DNA from: Astragalus membranaceus
Taxonomy: Eukaryota > Streptophyta > Magnoliopsida > Fabales > Fabaceae
Assembly: GCA_039519185.1 (NCBI GenBank)
Contig: CM076847.1
Coordinates: 69,515,521 to 69,579,520, forward strand
Reading direction: 5' to 3'
Length of the DNA stretch: 64,000 nucleotides
Positions 22,639 to 34,974 of the stretch are shown here, in pieces (the first letter of the stretch is position 1; each line of letters opens with the position of its first letter). The position numbers and the translations under genes were made by a program. The notes beneath the pieces are model-generated. The model ran no database searches, was not told the origin of the DNA, and was given only the letters and a program-made list of their open reading frames with translations.

Positions 22639-25600
22639 TGTTGCGCCCGAAAAAGTCCCCGAGGGAGAACCTTCCTCGTTCACAACTTTTCCTAAAACAA
22701 TGAAGCCGCCACCAATATTTATTAAGGAAAATATTAGGAAAACCTTTTTTGGAAAGCGATTGGTCTTGCGAAACTAGAGAATAGGGTTCGACTAAATCCA
22801 ACGGCTAAATCGCGAGAAAAATGACTTTGTTAGTCCCAATTAGGTTCGACTAAATCCAAGTACGAAGATTAAATTGAAGAACGCACGAAAAGATCGATCA
22901 TTCGCGTGCATGCCTAATTTAAAACAACGGTATTTCGATTTAGTTGAACAGGGTAATTGAAATTGGCCAGGGTTAGTAACTGAGACGCCGTACTGATAAT
23001 TCTCGTAATCACGCGACTTCAAAACACGATTTACAAAAAAATAAACGACTAAAACTAGAAAAAGAAGACGGACAAAATTGGGGTATAACAGCTGCCCCTC
23101 TTTATTTGGATTTTGACAAGGAATATGAATTGGCCGAAACATATTCCGAGGCAAAATAGAAATAAAGAATTCAGAAATTATACCAATTTTGTCTACCTAG
23201 AGAAACCTGAGGCAAAAAAGGTAAAACGGGCACTTGGCGTGCAGAAAGCGGTAAACGGGCACTTGGCGTGCAGAAAAGCGGTAAATGGGCACTTGGCGTG
23301 CAGAAAGCGGTAAATGGGCAATTGGCGTGCAGAAAAGCGGTAAATGGGCACTTGGCGTGCAGAAAGCGGTAAATGGGCACTTGGCGTGCAGAAAGCGGTA
23401 AATTGCCCAGGCTGCCTAAAACCTGTAATCCTTAAACGGACTCTTGACGAATCCGAGTTTGCACGTGGCTTTGAGGAGCACGCTTCCTATTGGCCTTTTC
23501 GAGCGACCGGGGGGATCGTCATCAGCTCCGGAACTGATATACTGATCAATGCACGGCGTCCACTGTATCTTAGACTGATACAACTATTCCGTTGAACCTC
23601 ACATGGGGCTGCGGTCCATCGCGTTGCTCGTACGCGACGTGAGACCTGGGCAGAAGGGAGCGATGATCTCTGTGCTCCGATCCGCAATGCGCGCTTGAGC
23701 GCTCTCTTTTCTTTTCTCTCTTTCTTTTCTATTTCTCTCTTTTCTTTTTTTTTCTCTTTCTGAACTCCCAACTTGGGGAACATTTTCTGGAATCTGGGGG
23801 CGAGGGCTAACACCGAAGTGCTCATCCTCTTTTGTACCTGTAGCTGAAAATGAACAAATGCATGCAATGCAAATGCCATGATTGCTGTTTTCTTTTTTTT
23901 CTTATGATGAATGATGAGTTTCTTATTTCCTTTGTCTATGTCGGATGAATGCATGATCTTCTACTGTTCCTATATGCTTGATGAATGCCATGATTTTCCT
24001 TTTCTTCTCTTGTCTGTACGCAATGCATGATTTTCTTTTCTTTTGCTTATGCATGATTTTCTCCTGTTCTTATATGTCTTTTTCTCTTTCTCTAGCTTCT
24101 CTTTTTTTCTTTTTCTTTCTTTTCTTTTCTTTTTGTTGCTCTCTTGGCTCTTCTCTTTTCTCTCTTTTGGCTTCTCTTTTTGCTCTCTTAAGAATGCGAA
24201 TGCAAAGCTCATGTATTTTAATGCAAAGGAAACTTTCTCTTCCCCCCCCCTTTTTTTTTTGGGAAAAATGATGAATAACATGGAATGATGAATGACATGG
24301 GATGTTCTAGCTTTCTTTTCTTCTATGAGATGCAAGTATTAATGTGATGCAACTGTATTGCTTTGATGTTTGATGCAAATGTATGCGGTGATTGATGCTT
24401 TGATGAATGAAATGCTCCTGTTCTAACTTCTGTTTATTTCTTTTTGCTTCTTCTATGAAATGCAAACATTAATATGATGCGTATGCACTGCTTTAATGTT
24501 TGATGATTGAATGACAAAGGAATGCTTGTGAAATGATGAATGATATGGAATGCTGGATGACAGGGAATGTTTTTGTGTTGCTTTTGTGGTTTCTTTTCTT
24601 TGTTTTCTTTTTGCTTTCTTTGCTTTTTCTATGGAATATCTGATGCAAAATGTGATGCTCTAATGATGCAATGATTTTGTTCTTTTCCTTTTTTATGAAG
24701 TGCGAATATGATGCCAATGCAATGAAAAGATTTCTGCTTTTTCTTCTTTACTATTTTCTTCTATGCAAGTATTAATATGGTGCGACTGATGTGGAACGTT
24801 TTTTTCTTTTTACTATGTGATGAATGCACAAAATGTGAAGATGCAAATGTAATGCTTTGATGCATATGCTATAATGCCTAGATGCATGAGGTAAACATTT
24901 TTGTGATGATGAGATGCGAGACTTCGAATGCAAGGAATTGAGATGATTATTGACCATTCTGTTGAAAAATTGAATTTGATTCAAACTCTGGTGTTCTCAA
25001 GGTTTTTATTTACAAACAACCTCATTGTTTTCTCCTTCTTTCCACGATGACTGAATTTTAGATATCACGTAAACAACTTGTGTTCTCTCCTTTGAAGCAT
25101 TATCTAGTAAACATGCATAGGAGTGCAAATGTGAATGAATGAGTCAGTTAACTTGGAATTGGTTTAGGGCATGGACATTTATGGCAAGTGAAGGAATGAC
25201 AGACATGGTTATTGCCGAAGCTTATGAGGGACCAAGAGATACAAGATTGCCCCAATTCAGGTCTTTGACGAGTGAATAATTTGCCCCTGTCTAGTGGTGA
25301 CAACGACTAGGGGTGTAGAAGATGATGAATTGGGAGCGCTTCGGCTCTTGGGATGAAAGCTGGAATGAGGGGTTTTGCTTCAACCCACAGAATTTGATGT
25401 TGCCCCAGTCATAACAAGGACAAAGCTGCCCAATCAGAATGACAAGGTCTTGTTTAGGATAGTGAGTTGAGAGATTGCCCCGGTGAGGTTTTTATGGGAA
25501 TGAATGAGGTGAAGGAATGGGAATGCACTTGCCCCACTTTGGAATGACATTGACAACTGGAGTGACATGGGATGGGCATTGAACAGACTTTCCCAAGATA

Positions 25601-28381
25601 GGGTGTGTGGGTGGTGAAGAGAATGCCCCAACTTTTGGGTCTGAGTGGTATTCTCAGTGCAAATCTTTGGTTCTCTACTGATGTCTTGACTTTTGGTGCG
25701 AAAGAATCCTTACCTGGTGATCACTAAACCTTGTTTTAATGCATCTTGAATGTGTTTTGGAGTGCAAGTCCCTTTTTTTATTTTGTCAGCTTTCTTTTTT
25801 CTGACTGTTCGTTTTTGTTTCCTCAGTCTCTTTTTTTTCTGAGGGTTTATTCTTTCTTGATCAGCTTTCTTTTTTCTGATCGTTTTTTTTCTTTTGAGCA
25901 AACACATTGTACATAGATAAGCTTGTTCGTCCTAAGATTAGAATTTGAGTGAACAAAAGCAACCGGTCATTGATCGGAATGGACTTTTCGGGATTGTGGT
26001 GTTTTGTGGAGGAAGGAGGGTTAGGCTTAATGAAGTGTTTGAGGCTAATGGGAGGATGAGTTTTGTTCGGCGTTGATTGACGGTTAATGGTCTATGAGGA
26101 AGATGGTTATTGGGCTTGTTTGGGCTCTGTTAAAGCAAATTCGTGTCTCATGGTAGAATGACTAAGGGGTTTGATGTTGAGGCCAAAGGAAGTGTTTGAA
26201 GGTTTATGGAATCAGGTGTTGGAATGATGAAGTGTTTGAAGGTTTATTTAGACAAGGATCTCTTGTATTTTGTGGTAACATGTACCAGCTCACCACTTAC
26301 ATTTCTTTTGTATTTTCTTTTGTTTTGGGATTTTCATTTTTGAATCCCCTTTTTTTGATTTTCTCTTTTTCCCTTTTTTTTTTCTTCTTTTTTTTTGTTT
26401 TATGATTCTTTTCCTTCTTCGACTCGGGTGAGCTGATAAAAAGTGATGCACTGTTTTTTTTATTTGGGGTGATCCTTGTCTAGGGTGATTTTTGGATTTG
26501 GTTTTTCTTGGCTCAAGGTGGGTAGGAAAGGGACTTTTGGGATTTTGGGGTTTTTGAGGAGATGGCCAAACTTCATTTCAAATCCCGATTGCTTATTTCT
26601 ATAAGACTTAACTTTAGAACATAATTTATCTATCTTCATGTGTTTGCTCTTTTTTTTCCTTTTGTGCCCTAATTTTTGCCTGGACCGCTCTTTGCGAGTT
26701 TTCAGTCCACCGGGCGCTCCTTTTTGCCTAGGCCGCCCTTTGCGGGTTTTCAACCTAGCGAGCTTGTTTTCTTGTTTTTTGAGAGACTTGCACTGAAGGA
26801 ATATGATATTAATCAAGGGGAATTAATGATCACAGACTTGCCCCAGCATGGAGGACTTGAACCAAAAGTCAAATACGCACTGATGGGGAGAATATGCACT
26901 TTATGGGTGGACGGGGCGGACTAGACTTGGACGGGAAACTGTGGTAAGGGAGGAAAACCAACGGACTCAAACAAGAGAATGTACTCATAGCATGCACGCT
27001 CATTAGAAGAATGCTTCACAGAGAGTTAACATCAGTTAAAAATTTGTTTTTGATACACTATTTCAGTCTTTTGTCATAGAATGGAAGAAATGCAAATGAG
27101 CTATTGATTTGAAAAACTGAGTGCCTTGGAACACCTTGAGTTTGCAACCAAGTAAGGATAAACTTTTTCAAAAAGGATGATTGTTTCGCAAGAACGTCTC
27201 GCTTCTCATCACAACTCTTATTTTATGCAATGAATGAATGAACAAATTATGATATGCAAGTATGATGCAAATGCGTGGAGAATGACCACTCGAAGAGTGT
27301 GGCTTATTCTAAATAATTTTGTTATTTTTAATGCAAGACAAAATATGGAATGCCAATGCGAATGATGCAAGAATGATGCCCCTTTTTTTTCAAAATGATT
27401 TTTGATTTTGATTTTTTTTTATTTTTTGAGGCGAGACAAGGTACGAAATACCAATGCCCCTTTTTTCTTTTGAATGATGAAAGATGCAGGAATGATGCTT
27501 TTTTCTAAATGATGATGATTTTTTTTTTTAGAGGCAAGACAAAGTATGAAATGCCAATGCCTCTTTTTTCTTTTGAATGATGAAAGATGCAGGAATGATG
27601 TTTTTTTTTTTTAAATGATGATTTTTATTCATGATTATGAATGAGATGCTTTCTTGTTTTCATTTTTTTTTTGTGCAATGAAATGCATGATACTCACAAT
27701 GATTTTCTTTTTTGTTTTTTAGTTTTGGAACATGATTTTGAAAATTATTTGGAGATGCAAATGATTTATTGGAAAAAAGGTTTTAGAAAAATGTGCTTGA
27801 CGGGGTATGACCCGCTCCTACGTATCCCCATTGTAATGAGGAATCAAAGCTTACGTAGTTCTGCTGTGTCTTTTTTGGAAATGATGCTTATGCATGAATG
27901 TCTCATCTTGGATGAACTTGACGAGGATTTTTTTGCAAGTTGTTTTTGTTTTATCTTTATGTGATGAAAGGGAATGCAAGATGAATGTTTTTTTTTTCAA
28001 AATTGGAATTTTATGCAATGCAAATGATGCAATGATGCGATGATGCAAGGATGCTTTTTTTTTGTGTTTTTGTAGAAAGAGGATATTTACAGGTGGTGAT
28101 TTGAAAATTTTCACACTATATGCCACCTCATATAGGCGTTTATTGAAAAGGGAAAGCATATCTTTTTTTTTTAATTTTCAAAAATTTTGAAGGAAAAATT
28201 GATTGAACTGAATGCAACGATGCAACACACAATTTGGAAAGCCCTTGTGACCTAAAAGGGGGTAGAACCTATGATCTAAGGTATTTTAGGGATAATCTTC
28301 TCATGTAGCTCTATTCACTTCCTTACAAGGCAACCAAGAGCTAAAGTCTCTCTCATGATGGCACCCACAATCGTAGAAAGC
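22639..28381 (-). mobile_element. Tat/Ogre-like LTR retrotransposon, right copy (B), with 5-kb unique segment
   Basis: Begins TGTTGCGCCC at 22639. After 152 bp shared with copy A it departs at 22791 into 5 kb not found in copy A, then rejoins the shared sequence at 27795 and runs into the N gap at 28382. The 5-kb part is non-coding: TATAACAGCTGCCCCTC near 23084, a 29-30-bp minisatellite, CT-rich tracts (23700-24200) and long stretches with ATGCAATGATG-like words (23850-27700). Several GCCCC-containing sentences near 25240-25640 look like degenerate Tat non-coding sequence. No Gag, Pol or RNA gene is seen. It is either an insertion in this copy or a segment deleted from copy A. Confidence 0.55.
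23220..23405 (+). repeat. Minisatellite, 29-30-bp unit, six copies
   Basis: The unit GCGGTAAATGGGCACTTGGC plus GTGCAGAAA is repeated head to tail six times, with an extra A in alternating copies and one ACTT-to-AATT change. It has no spacers and lies in non-coding retrotransposon DNA. Confidence 0.92.
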
Positions 28382-28881
28382 NNNNNNNNNNNNNNNNNNN
28401 NNNNNNNNNNNNNNNNNNNNNNNNNNNNNNNNNNNNNNNNNNNNNNNNNNNNNNNNNNNNNNNNNNNNNNNNNNNNNNNNNNNNNNNNNNNNNNNNNNNN
28501 NNNNNNNNNNNNNNNNNNNNNNNNNNNNNNNNNNNNNNNNNNNNNNNNNNNNNNNNNNNNNNNNNNNNNNNNNNNNNNNNNNNNNNNNNNNNNNNNNNNN
28601 NNNNNNNNNNNNNNNNNNNNNNNNNNNNNNNNNNNNNNNNNNNNNNNNNNNNNNNNNNNNNNNNNNNNNNNNNNNNNNNNNNNNNNNNNNNNNNNNNNNN
28701 NNNNNNNNNNNNNNNNNNNNNNNNNNNNNNNNNNNNNNNNNNNNNNNNNNNNNNNNNNNNNNNNNNNNNNNNNNNNNNNNNNNNNNNNNNNNNNNNNNNN
28801 NNNNNNNNNNNNNNNNNNNNNNNNNNNNNNNNNNNNNNNNNNNNNNNNNNNNNNNNNNNNNNNNNNNNNNNNNNNNNNNNN
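28382..28881. other. Assembly gap of 500 N
   Basis: Exactly 500 undetermined bases. The left edge is within sequence repeated at 21433-22035. The round length suggests a placeholder rather than a measured size. Confidence 0.99.
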
Positions 28882-29470
28882 TTAGCCCACCTTGGGATAG
28901 TGTAACCAAGGGAGATCACCTAGAAGAGTATGTTCAAAGATCAAACATTGTAGATCACGTGAACTTCACTCTTAAGGTGGAAGATTTTCATAAACTTGAA
29001 GAGGTTTTATTGAGTAAGGAAGAAAGAGTTAACAGACACATATTTTAAAAGGAAAGGAAGCAAGGATGCACAAGGTTCATCATCATGTATGGAAATTGTA
29101 ACACCCCGATAAATTCTAACATGTAGAACTACCGAAATGCACTAAATGGCATACATCAGAGTAACTTCCTGTTAATGAATATTGAACACAAACTAAAACT
29201 TTGATAATACATATCAAATGGTTCTCTGAACCTCATTAACTGTCTGAAAATGCTTAAGGTCCACAACTTAAGACTTACACAATCCTGGTGTTCAATAATC
29301 AAAACATAAAGTAGCGGAAACGATTTTACAACTGATACATGATAGTTATACAATCGATAACATAGGAACGGTAAATGGGACAAAGGTCTAAACATGAAAC
29401 TCAATCTTCAATGACTCCAAGAGTCGCACCGGCTAACCGCGCTTCGTCGCCTTTGCTTTCCCCTGTTTCT

Positions 29471-30831
29471 CTGTAAAAACCACAAATATGAAGGGTGAGA
29501 TAAACATTATCTCAGTGCGTCCTATCGAGACCCCTTACTAACTCTAGCGGTTCATTATTTCCTTTTCTTCATACTCATGGCCCTCCTAAGCGACGCATGA
29601 AGTATATCTTGTAACGTGTAACCCTACTAAGCAACTACTTGTTACATTAATTATTTTTTTAACTTTTATGCTCATGGCCCTTCTAAGCGACACATGAAGC
29701 ATATCATATTTTACCTCTTGTAATTTGTAGCCCTACTAAGCGACTACGCATTACCTTTCCTTTACTTTCATTATTCTAGCATAACACCTCTAGCCTACCT
29801 ATTCTTAGGCACTTCTTTGGCTTTCGGTGAACCCATCCCGCTATTACTAGTGGGCAAAACCTTTTGAGTCTAGGTTTTGGGGCTCACGACTTCCCCTCCC
29901 CTAGTATGCTAATCCTCTAAGGGTCGTCACCCTTGACCTCAATTATATATTTTATATATATACATGTACCCGCATTGGGCCGTCTAAAATTCATTCATGT
30001 ACCGTCTACCCTTCCTCAAGGGAAGGTATCTTGTCTTTGAATTAAACATTTCTTATCTTGACTTGTATGAATTAACGTGTGTACACTCGCGTCTTACTAA
30101 TGTACAGTTTTCCTTAACATTTATAACTTGTGAGATTTACCTCAAACTTCTTTCATTTCATGACATAAGTGTGTTTCCATCCTTGGGAAACATTGGGGAA
30201 TCAATCCGAAAGGAATCGGAATCGTTTGGAACAGATTAAAAAGGATTTTGAATTAGGGTAACAGAAGGATCTGCACGATCCGTGCTCCAGAGGCGCACGA
30301 CCCGTGCGTATCAATAAAAACTCAGTTTGAAATGTTACAGGGCGCACGGTCCGTGCCACACAGGCGCACGGTCCGTGCGTGTTTTAAAATTGTAAAAAAA
30401 AACTGGTTTGCGAGGGTCACGCACGGTTCGTGCCCAGGGGCGCATGACCCGTGCTGTGTCAAAAATTCATTTCAGGCTGATACCGAACCAGGCACACGAC
30501 CCGTGCCCTTGTGAGGCACAGTCCATGCGTCCTTGACAGTGGCCAATTTTCCAGTTTCGTGACATCGTTTCCAAATCCGTTTCGATTCCGATTTCGGTCT
30601 GATCGATATCCTAACATATTAACAACAGTCCAGTTCAGATAACAATCAAGCAACACATATCATCATATCATAAATCAACAATTCCATCAACTCAAACAAT
30701 TTACAATTAACGGTTTTTCGATAAAAACGTTTTCGTCAAATTTTTCACAAAGCGGATTTCAGTAATATCGGTTCAGGAAACATAACATGACTCAGTTTTT
30801 AAAACCGTCCCTAAGCGAGTATAGAACTCAC
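29471..30831 (-). other. Candidate leader intron in solo LTR 29097-31627
   Basis: Minus strand: CCG/GTGAGTTCTATACTCGC at 30831 and GTTTTTACAG/AGAAACAGGGG ending at 29471 (1361 nt). A GAGATAA-TGT-TTATCTC hairpin precedes the acceptor-like block. The same two blocks recur in the other LTRs listed. Confidence 0.38.
29570..29755 (-). repeat. Diverged tandem repeat in solo LTR
   Basis: CTCATGGCCCTNCTAAGCGA followed by TGTA(G/A)CCCTACTAAGC(A/G)ACTAC occurs twice with a period of about 100 bp. It stands at the position of the 108-bp repeat of element 1 but with unrelated sequence. Confidence 0.75.
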
Positions 30832-31632
30832 CGGTTGCGATGAAAATCGCAAAATGCCGAGACTTCAACGAACTCGACGAACCGTAATACACGAACTACT
30901 CTCCCGGAATCGTTCCAAATGCTTCTAAAGCCGAAATCGAATTCTCAAACCTTTCAAACTCAAACCCAGCAACTGGAAATGCTCCCACAACTACCCCAAT
31001 GAATACCAAGCAGTAGCTTGACTTGGTGATGAGCTCTAGTACTGATTATGGAGCTTGAACAAGAACATGCAAGGGTGTTGGTTCCACTTGGTCATTTGAG
31101 CTTAAAAACCCAACAATGGCGAAATGAGAAAGGAGATGAATGAGTTGTCAAAATTGGTACCAATGTGAAGAGAATGAAAAATGGGGAAGAATGATGTGAA
31201 TATAACTTACATGCAAGCTGAAATCAAGAATTTCCCCCTCACTCCTTCTTCTTCTTCCCTTCTCGATTTTCTCTCCTCCCTCTCTCCTTATTCTTTCTTT
31301 GTTTTCTGAATGTCACAATGAGGGAGTGTTTGGGTTGGGGTGGGGTTTGGTTCAGCTGTGTCGTCACTTAAAGGGGTGTAAAGACCAAAATACCCTTCAG
31401 TGACTTACTCCTCTAATACTACTAAGACATGGCCTAATCTAATGAACTTAGCTAAATCCTATTAACTTAACATAATATTTTAATTAAGCATTACTATGGT
31501 TTTATTTATTTCAACATTATCTAATTTATGATCACCTCTTGTGCTAAATATTCCATTTAGCTAATAATTCACTTTAACCTCTTTGCTAATTTAAATAAAT
31601 TAAATTAGCTAATTAGGGGATGTTACAGAAAT

Positions 31633-32437
31633 CTTGCAAAACTTACTTATTTCTATATAGATACGCATTCATCAATTGTTTTTAGCAATAATTATATGTT
31701 TATAGGTACTAATCGAACATAAATCAATATTACAACTTACGGTCACAAATTTTAAAAGGAATGTAGTTTTTATCCAAGAGTGAGATCAGTGTGGCAGATG
31801 CAAGTGATAGATTATGGGGGAAATTGGCCCCACCATTTAAAATAATTTTGTTAAAATATACTTATAAAATAATTTCTCTTGCCCCATAAAAAATTAAGTG
31901 TTGCCCTCATAAAGACAACTTTTTTTAAAATGGAGGAACAAAGTCATAAAATATAGTAGAGAGAATAAATTTGTACTAATTATTTCTTTTAATTTTATTA
32001 TACAACTAACTCTAAATACACACGGTGACATAAAATACATCAAGTTTTGGTCGTTTGATTTTTTTGTCAAAGAGATTGTGTATTTCGTAAAACCTTTAAA
32101 AATAATTCTTAGATAAAAATAGGGTTAAATAATTTTTTTGGTCGCTATAGAATTTGTGAAATTTTTTTAGTCCTTATAAAAAATTCCACTAACTCTTAGT
32201 CCCCATATTCATTCGTCAATATTTTGAACTCTGTCACGACTTTTAATAGCAGCTAAAAATGCTATAAAAGACCCAAAAAATGCCATGAGGGACTAAAAGC
32301 ATTGATGGAGAAAAATTGGGTTTAAAGTGAGTGAAATTTTTTATATAGAATATATTTTCCCCCACTAGCTAAATTTTTTGAATCCCCCACCGAGTGAGAT
32401 GACCATCAAGATAAATTTCATGGTTCACACAAAGTTA
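31633..32437. other. Gene-free DNA with a MITE fragment (about 32120-32300)
   Basis: GGTTAAATAATTTTTTTGGTC and AGTCCTTATAAAAAATTCC resemble one half of the Mutator-like MITE that is complete at 51865-52226. A second inverted half is not clear. The remainder is AT-rich without features. Confidence 0.45.
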
Positions 32438-32442
32438 TTAGA

Positions 32443-32808
32443 TGTTCTGGACTGAACCAAGAGGTCCATTTAGCAAAACCAGGGGGAGCATTTAGCAATT
32501 GGATATGGATCAGCCCAATCGATTCGGCTCATATACAAGCCCAACTAAAGCCACCACGCTTGGATGATTCAGATCGATTCTGATAATCCGACGGTCCACA
32601 GACGAGCATCGATTTCCTATAAATACCGGCTTGCATAGCCATTTATACGGTACACACTCTTCCCTTGCAAATTCACTAGCTTATTCTCATACTGACTTGA
32701 GCGCCGGAGTGGCTTTGCAGGTACCCCCGGGGCGCTCACTGACCTCCTGCCAGGGCAGCAAGAGACCTACCAACAGCAGCCGACCAAAATACTGCTAGGT
32801 ACAGAACA
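32443..32808 (+). repeat. 5' LTR of the LARD-like element (366 bp)
   Basis: TGTTCTGG...CAGAACA with a perfect terminal inverted repeat TGTTCTG/CAGAACA. A TATAAATA box lies at 32618-32625. Confidence 0.95.
32618..32625 (+). promoter_or_regulatory. TATA box in the LTR of the LARD-like element
   Basis: TATAAATA in the context TTCCTATAAATACCGG, about 180 bp from the LTR start. The matching box is conserved in the 3' LTR near 38900. Confidence 0.7.
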
Positions 32809-32809
32809 T

Positions 32810-32827
32810 TGGCGACCACAGTGGGAG
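32810..32827 (+). other. PBS-like sequence of the LARD-like element
   Basis: TGGCGACCACAGTGGGAG starts one base after the 5' LTR and resembles the TGGCGAC-type site at 22618-22636. The tRNA is not assigned. Confidence 0.6.
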
Positions 32828-33094
32828 ATATCTATCTTTCACATCATCACTACTCGAACTTTTCTCTTGCTACTCCATGGCTCCCAGAGGCAAACCCCGG
32901 ATTTAAAGCATTGTCGTACCGGCATCCAGACCAGAGGATACTCCGGAAGGCAACGTCGTAACCCTACCTGACGAGGGTACCAGTCAGCCTGCCCAGTCTT
33001 CGAATGTGAGTCAGCTTTTGGATCTCTTGGCCAATCGCACTCAAGCTATGCTGCATCAGAAAGACCAGCAGAGTGCTAAGGACATGCCCAACCC

Positions 33095-33300
33095 GGCACC
33101 CAGGAGGGCGCCTGGCCGGGTGCCAAGACAGCATCAGACAGCGCCCATGAGGGCACCTGGCAGGGCGCCATGGCAACATCAGGCAGCGCCCATGAGGGCG
33201 CTTGGTAGGGCGCCTAGGCAGCATCAGACATCGACATCGCCCATGAGGGCGCCATGGCAACATCAGGCAGCGCCCATGAGGGCGCCTGGCAGGGGAACCC
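33095..33300 (+). repeat. ~45-bp minisatellite with GGCGCC hairpins (array a)
   Basis: About five diverged units of CAGCGCCCATGAGGGCGCC followed by TGGCAGGGCGCCATGGCAAC and ATCAGG. In one frame this translates to repeated PMRAPGRAPWQHQAA, preceded by a non-repetitive stretch (VSQLLDLLANRTQAMLHQKD, about 33006-33065) that could be the last trace of a gag N-terminus. Confidence 0.85.
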
Positions 33301-33515
33301 TTCCTCCAACAATGGTGACTTCGAGGCACCATCGTTCTCCCCCTTATGGAGGATCAGGCTCACCTCCAAGGGACCCCTCCATCCCCTCCGGATAATATCT
33401 ACCAGCCTCACGACTCTCGCTCCAGGACCTCCTCACGCGCTTCCCTTGATACTCGAGAGAGGTGAGGGAACCGGATCGACACCCACCGGAGGCACCACCG
33501 GGGATCGCCATCGAG

Positions 33516-34113
33516 TAGAGATGGCAATGGGGCGGGGCGGGGGCGGGGAGTACTCCCCGCTCCCCGTCCCGCCTCCCAAGTTGTCCCCCGTCCCCATCCC
33601 CGATCCCCGCTTCGGGGAGTTTTCCTCCTCCATCCCCATCCCCACGGATCCCCACGATCCCTGCGGGGACTCCGAAAATTTATTAAAAGTTTGAAAAAAT
33701 ATAAATTAAAATATAATAAAATTGAATAAATTATAAAAGTAAGACTAAAAAACAAAACTTTAACATTTTAATACAAAAAATATAAAAGTTAGTCTTACTT
33801 TTATATTTTAATATTTAAAAAGTATAAAAGTTAGAACAATTAAATATTTTAAATTAGAAACACATATAAAAAGACTAAACGATTAATACTTATAGTATAA
33901 TATACATCTATATTAAAAATATTTAGGTAATATATTTCGGGGCAGAGTCCCCGCGGGGCGGGGGGTATGATCCCCGTCCCCATCCCCACCTTGACTGCGG
34001 GGAGATTTTCTCCCCCGTCACCGTCCCCACGGGGAAAATTCTTCGCCCACGGGGCCCCGAACGGGGCAATCCCCGCGGGGATCCCCACTTACGGGTAGAA
34101 ATTTCCATCCCTA
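33516..34113. mobile_element. hAT-type MITE, 598 bp, TSD CCATCGAG, nested in the LARD-like element
   Basis: Ends TAGAGATGG and CCATCCCTA form an imperfect terminal inverted repeat. CCATCGAG is duplicated at 33508-33515 and 34114-34121. An internal duplicate of the host element at about 35957-36014 shows the same sequence uninterrupted (GCCATCGAGGAGATCCCCC), i.e. an empty site. The interior is GC-rich near both ends (GGGGCGGGG and CCCCGTCCCC words) and AT-rich in the middle. No transposase. Confidence 0.93.
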
Positions 34114-34121
34114 CCATCGAG

Positions 34122-34970
34122 GAGATCCCCCGACCGACAGGCATCAAAAGTACATAACTATGAAGAAGACAACATGGCCTACCAAGAGGAGGCCAAGGTT
34201 GGCAGCATGAAGGCTTTTTTGACTTGTTATGGGCACAGTACCAGCAAATGCAGCACCCCCAGGGATGACATTGAAGAAGGGAAGCTCGCCCAAAACGTGA
34301 ATGAAGAAGAGGATGAAACTCGCGACTCCGAATAAGGAGCAAAGCATCAGGACTCGAGCCTAAGGCTAGGCCTAGTTATGAATTTTGTTGTGTGAGCACA
34401 AATGCAGAATATCAAGAAAGAAAAAAGGTCCAACTCCTTAGTCAGGAATGGAGCGAGACAAGTCTGAGACCCAGCATACCATGCAGGGAGGGACTGCCTG
34501 GATCGTAGGGGGAAAACTCAACATTAACCTAAAGCTAAGATCATCTCTCAAAGTATGGGAGTCAAGGGTGTCATGGCGCGCTCATCTTCCTAAAGCAAAG
34601 CAGTCAAGATCACGGCACCCACCCGGCGGGGATCCAAGGTATGAGACCACGATGTCTTGGGTAGCAAGCGCTAAGAAAGGCGCGGAAGTCAAGCAAATGA
34701 CGAGACCATGAGGTCACAGACACCAGAGATACCCACCTACAAGGGTGATGTCTAGTCTGCAGGCCATAACTTCATCTGTGTTTATCCGATTGAGGCGTGT
34801 AAGCATGCGTTGGAAAGCTAAGAATAAGCTCGAAATCCAATTCATACGTCTCCGCACCCAGGAGGGGAAACAAGATGACGGCACCATGGCAAGCCAGCAC
34901 CCAAGGCGCCCAGGAGGGCGCCAAATCCTGTTACGGAAGCAGCCAGCGTGGCACGTAAGAAAATTAAAGG
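34122..34970 (+). other. Non-repetitive interior of the LARD-like element
   Basis: No protein domain is readable in any frame. The stretch includes CAAGGCGCCCAGGAGGGCGCC near 34902, an isolated copy of the hairpin word. Confidence 0.5.
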
Positions 34971-34974
34971 ATGG

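Larger units (their letters stand above)
29097..31627 (-). mobile_element. Solo LTR, family 2, 2531 bp, TSD GAAAT
   Basis: Plus-strand ends are TGTAACACCCCGATAA and AGGGGATGTTACA. The 5-bp TSD GAAAT lies at 29092-29096 and 31628-31632. By comparison with element 1 (TGTAACATCC at the 5' end and GGGGTGTTACA at the 3' end) the LTR is on the minus strand. It is closely related to the solo LTR at 40733-43205 over its whole length. There is no PBS or internal sequence on either side, which identifies a product of LTR-LTR recombination. It carries a tandem repeat near 29570-29755 and four pairs of GC-rich pseudo-palindromes (30267-30535). Confidence 0.95.

Noticed and set aside
23220..23405. CRISPR-like short direct repeats
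   Set aside because: Units are contiguous with no unique spacers, lie in plant retrotransposon DNA and have no cas genes.
23970..24335. Open frames rich in Lys/Glu or Phe/Ser at 23.5-24.7 kb and 26.4-26.8 kb
   Set aside because: Translations of CT-rich and ATG-rich non-coding retrotransposon DNA without domain structure.
28301..28919. Open frames of 176-202 codons
   Set aside because: They consist almost entirely of undetermined bases of the 500-N gap.
33006..33694. Plus- and minus-strand open frames with repeated PMRAPGRAP-like translation and a GC-rich frame over the MITE
   Set aside because: Translation of a minisatellite and of a nested MITE; not a protein family. Only the first ~20 codons may be a gag trace.
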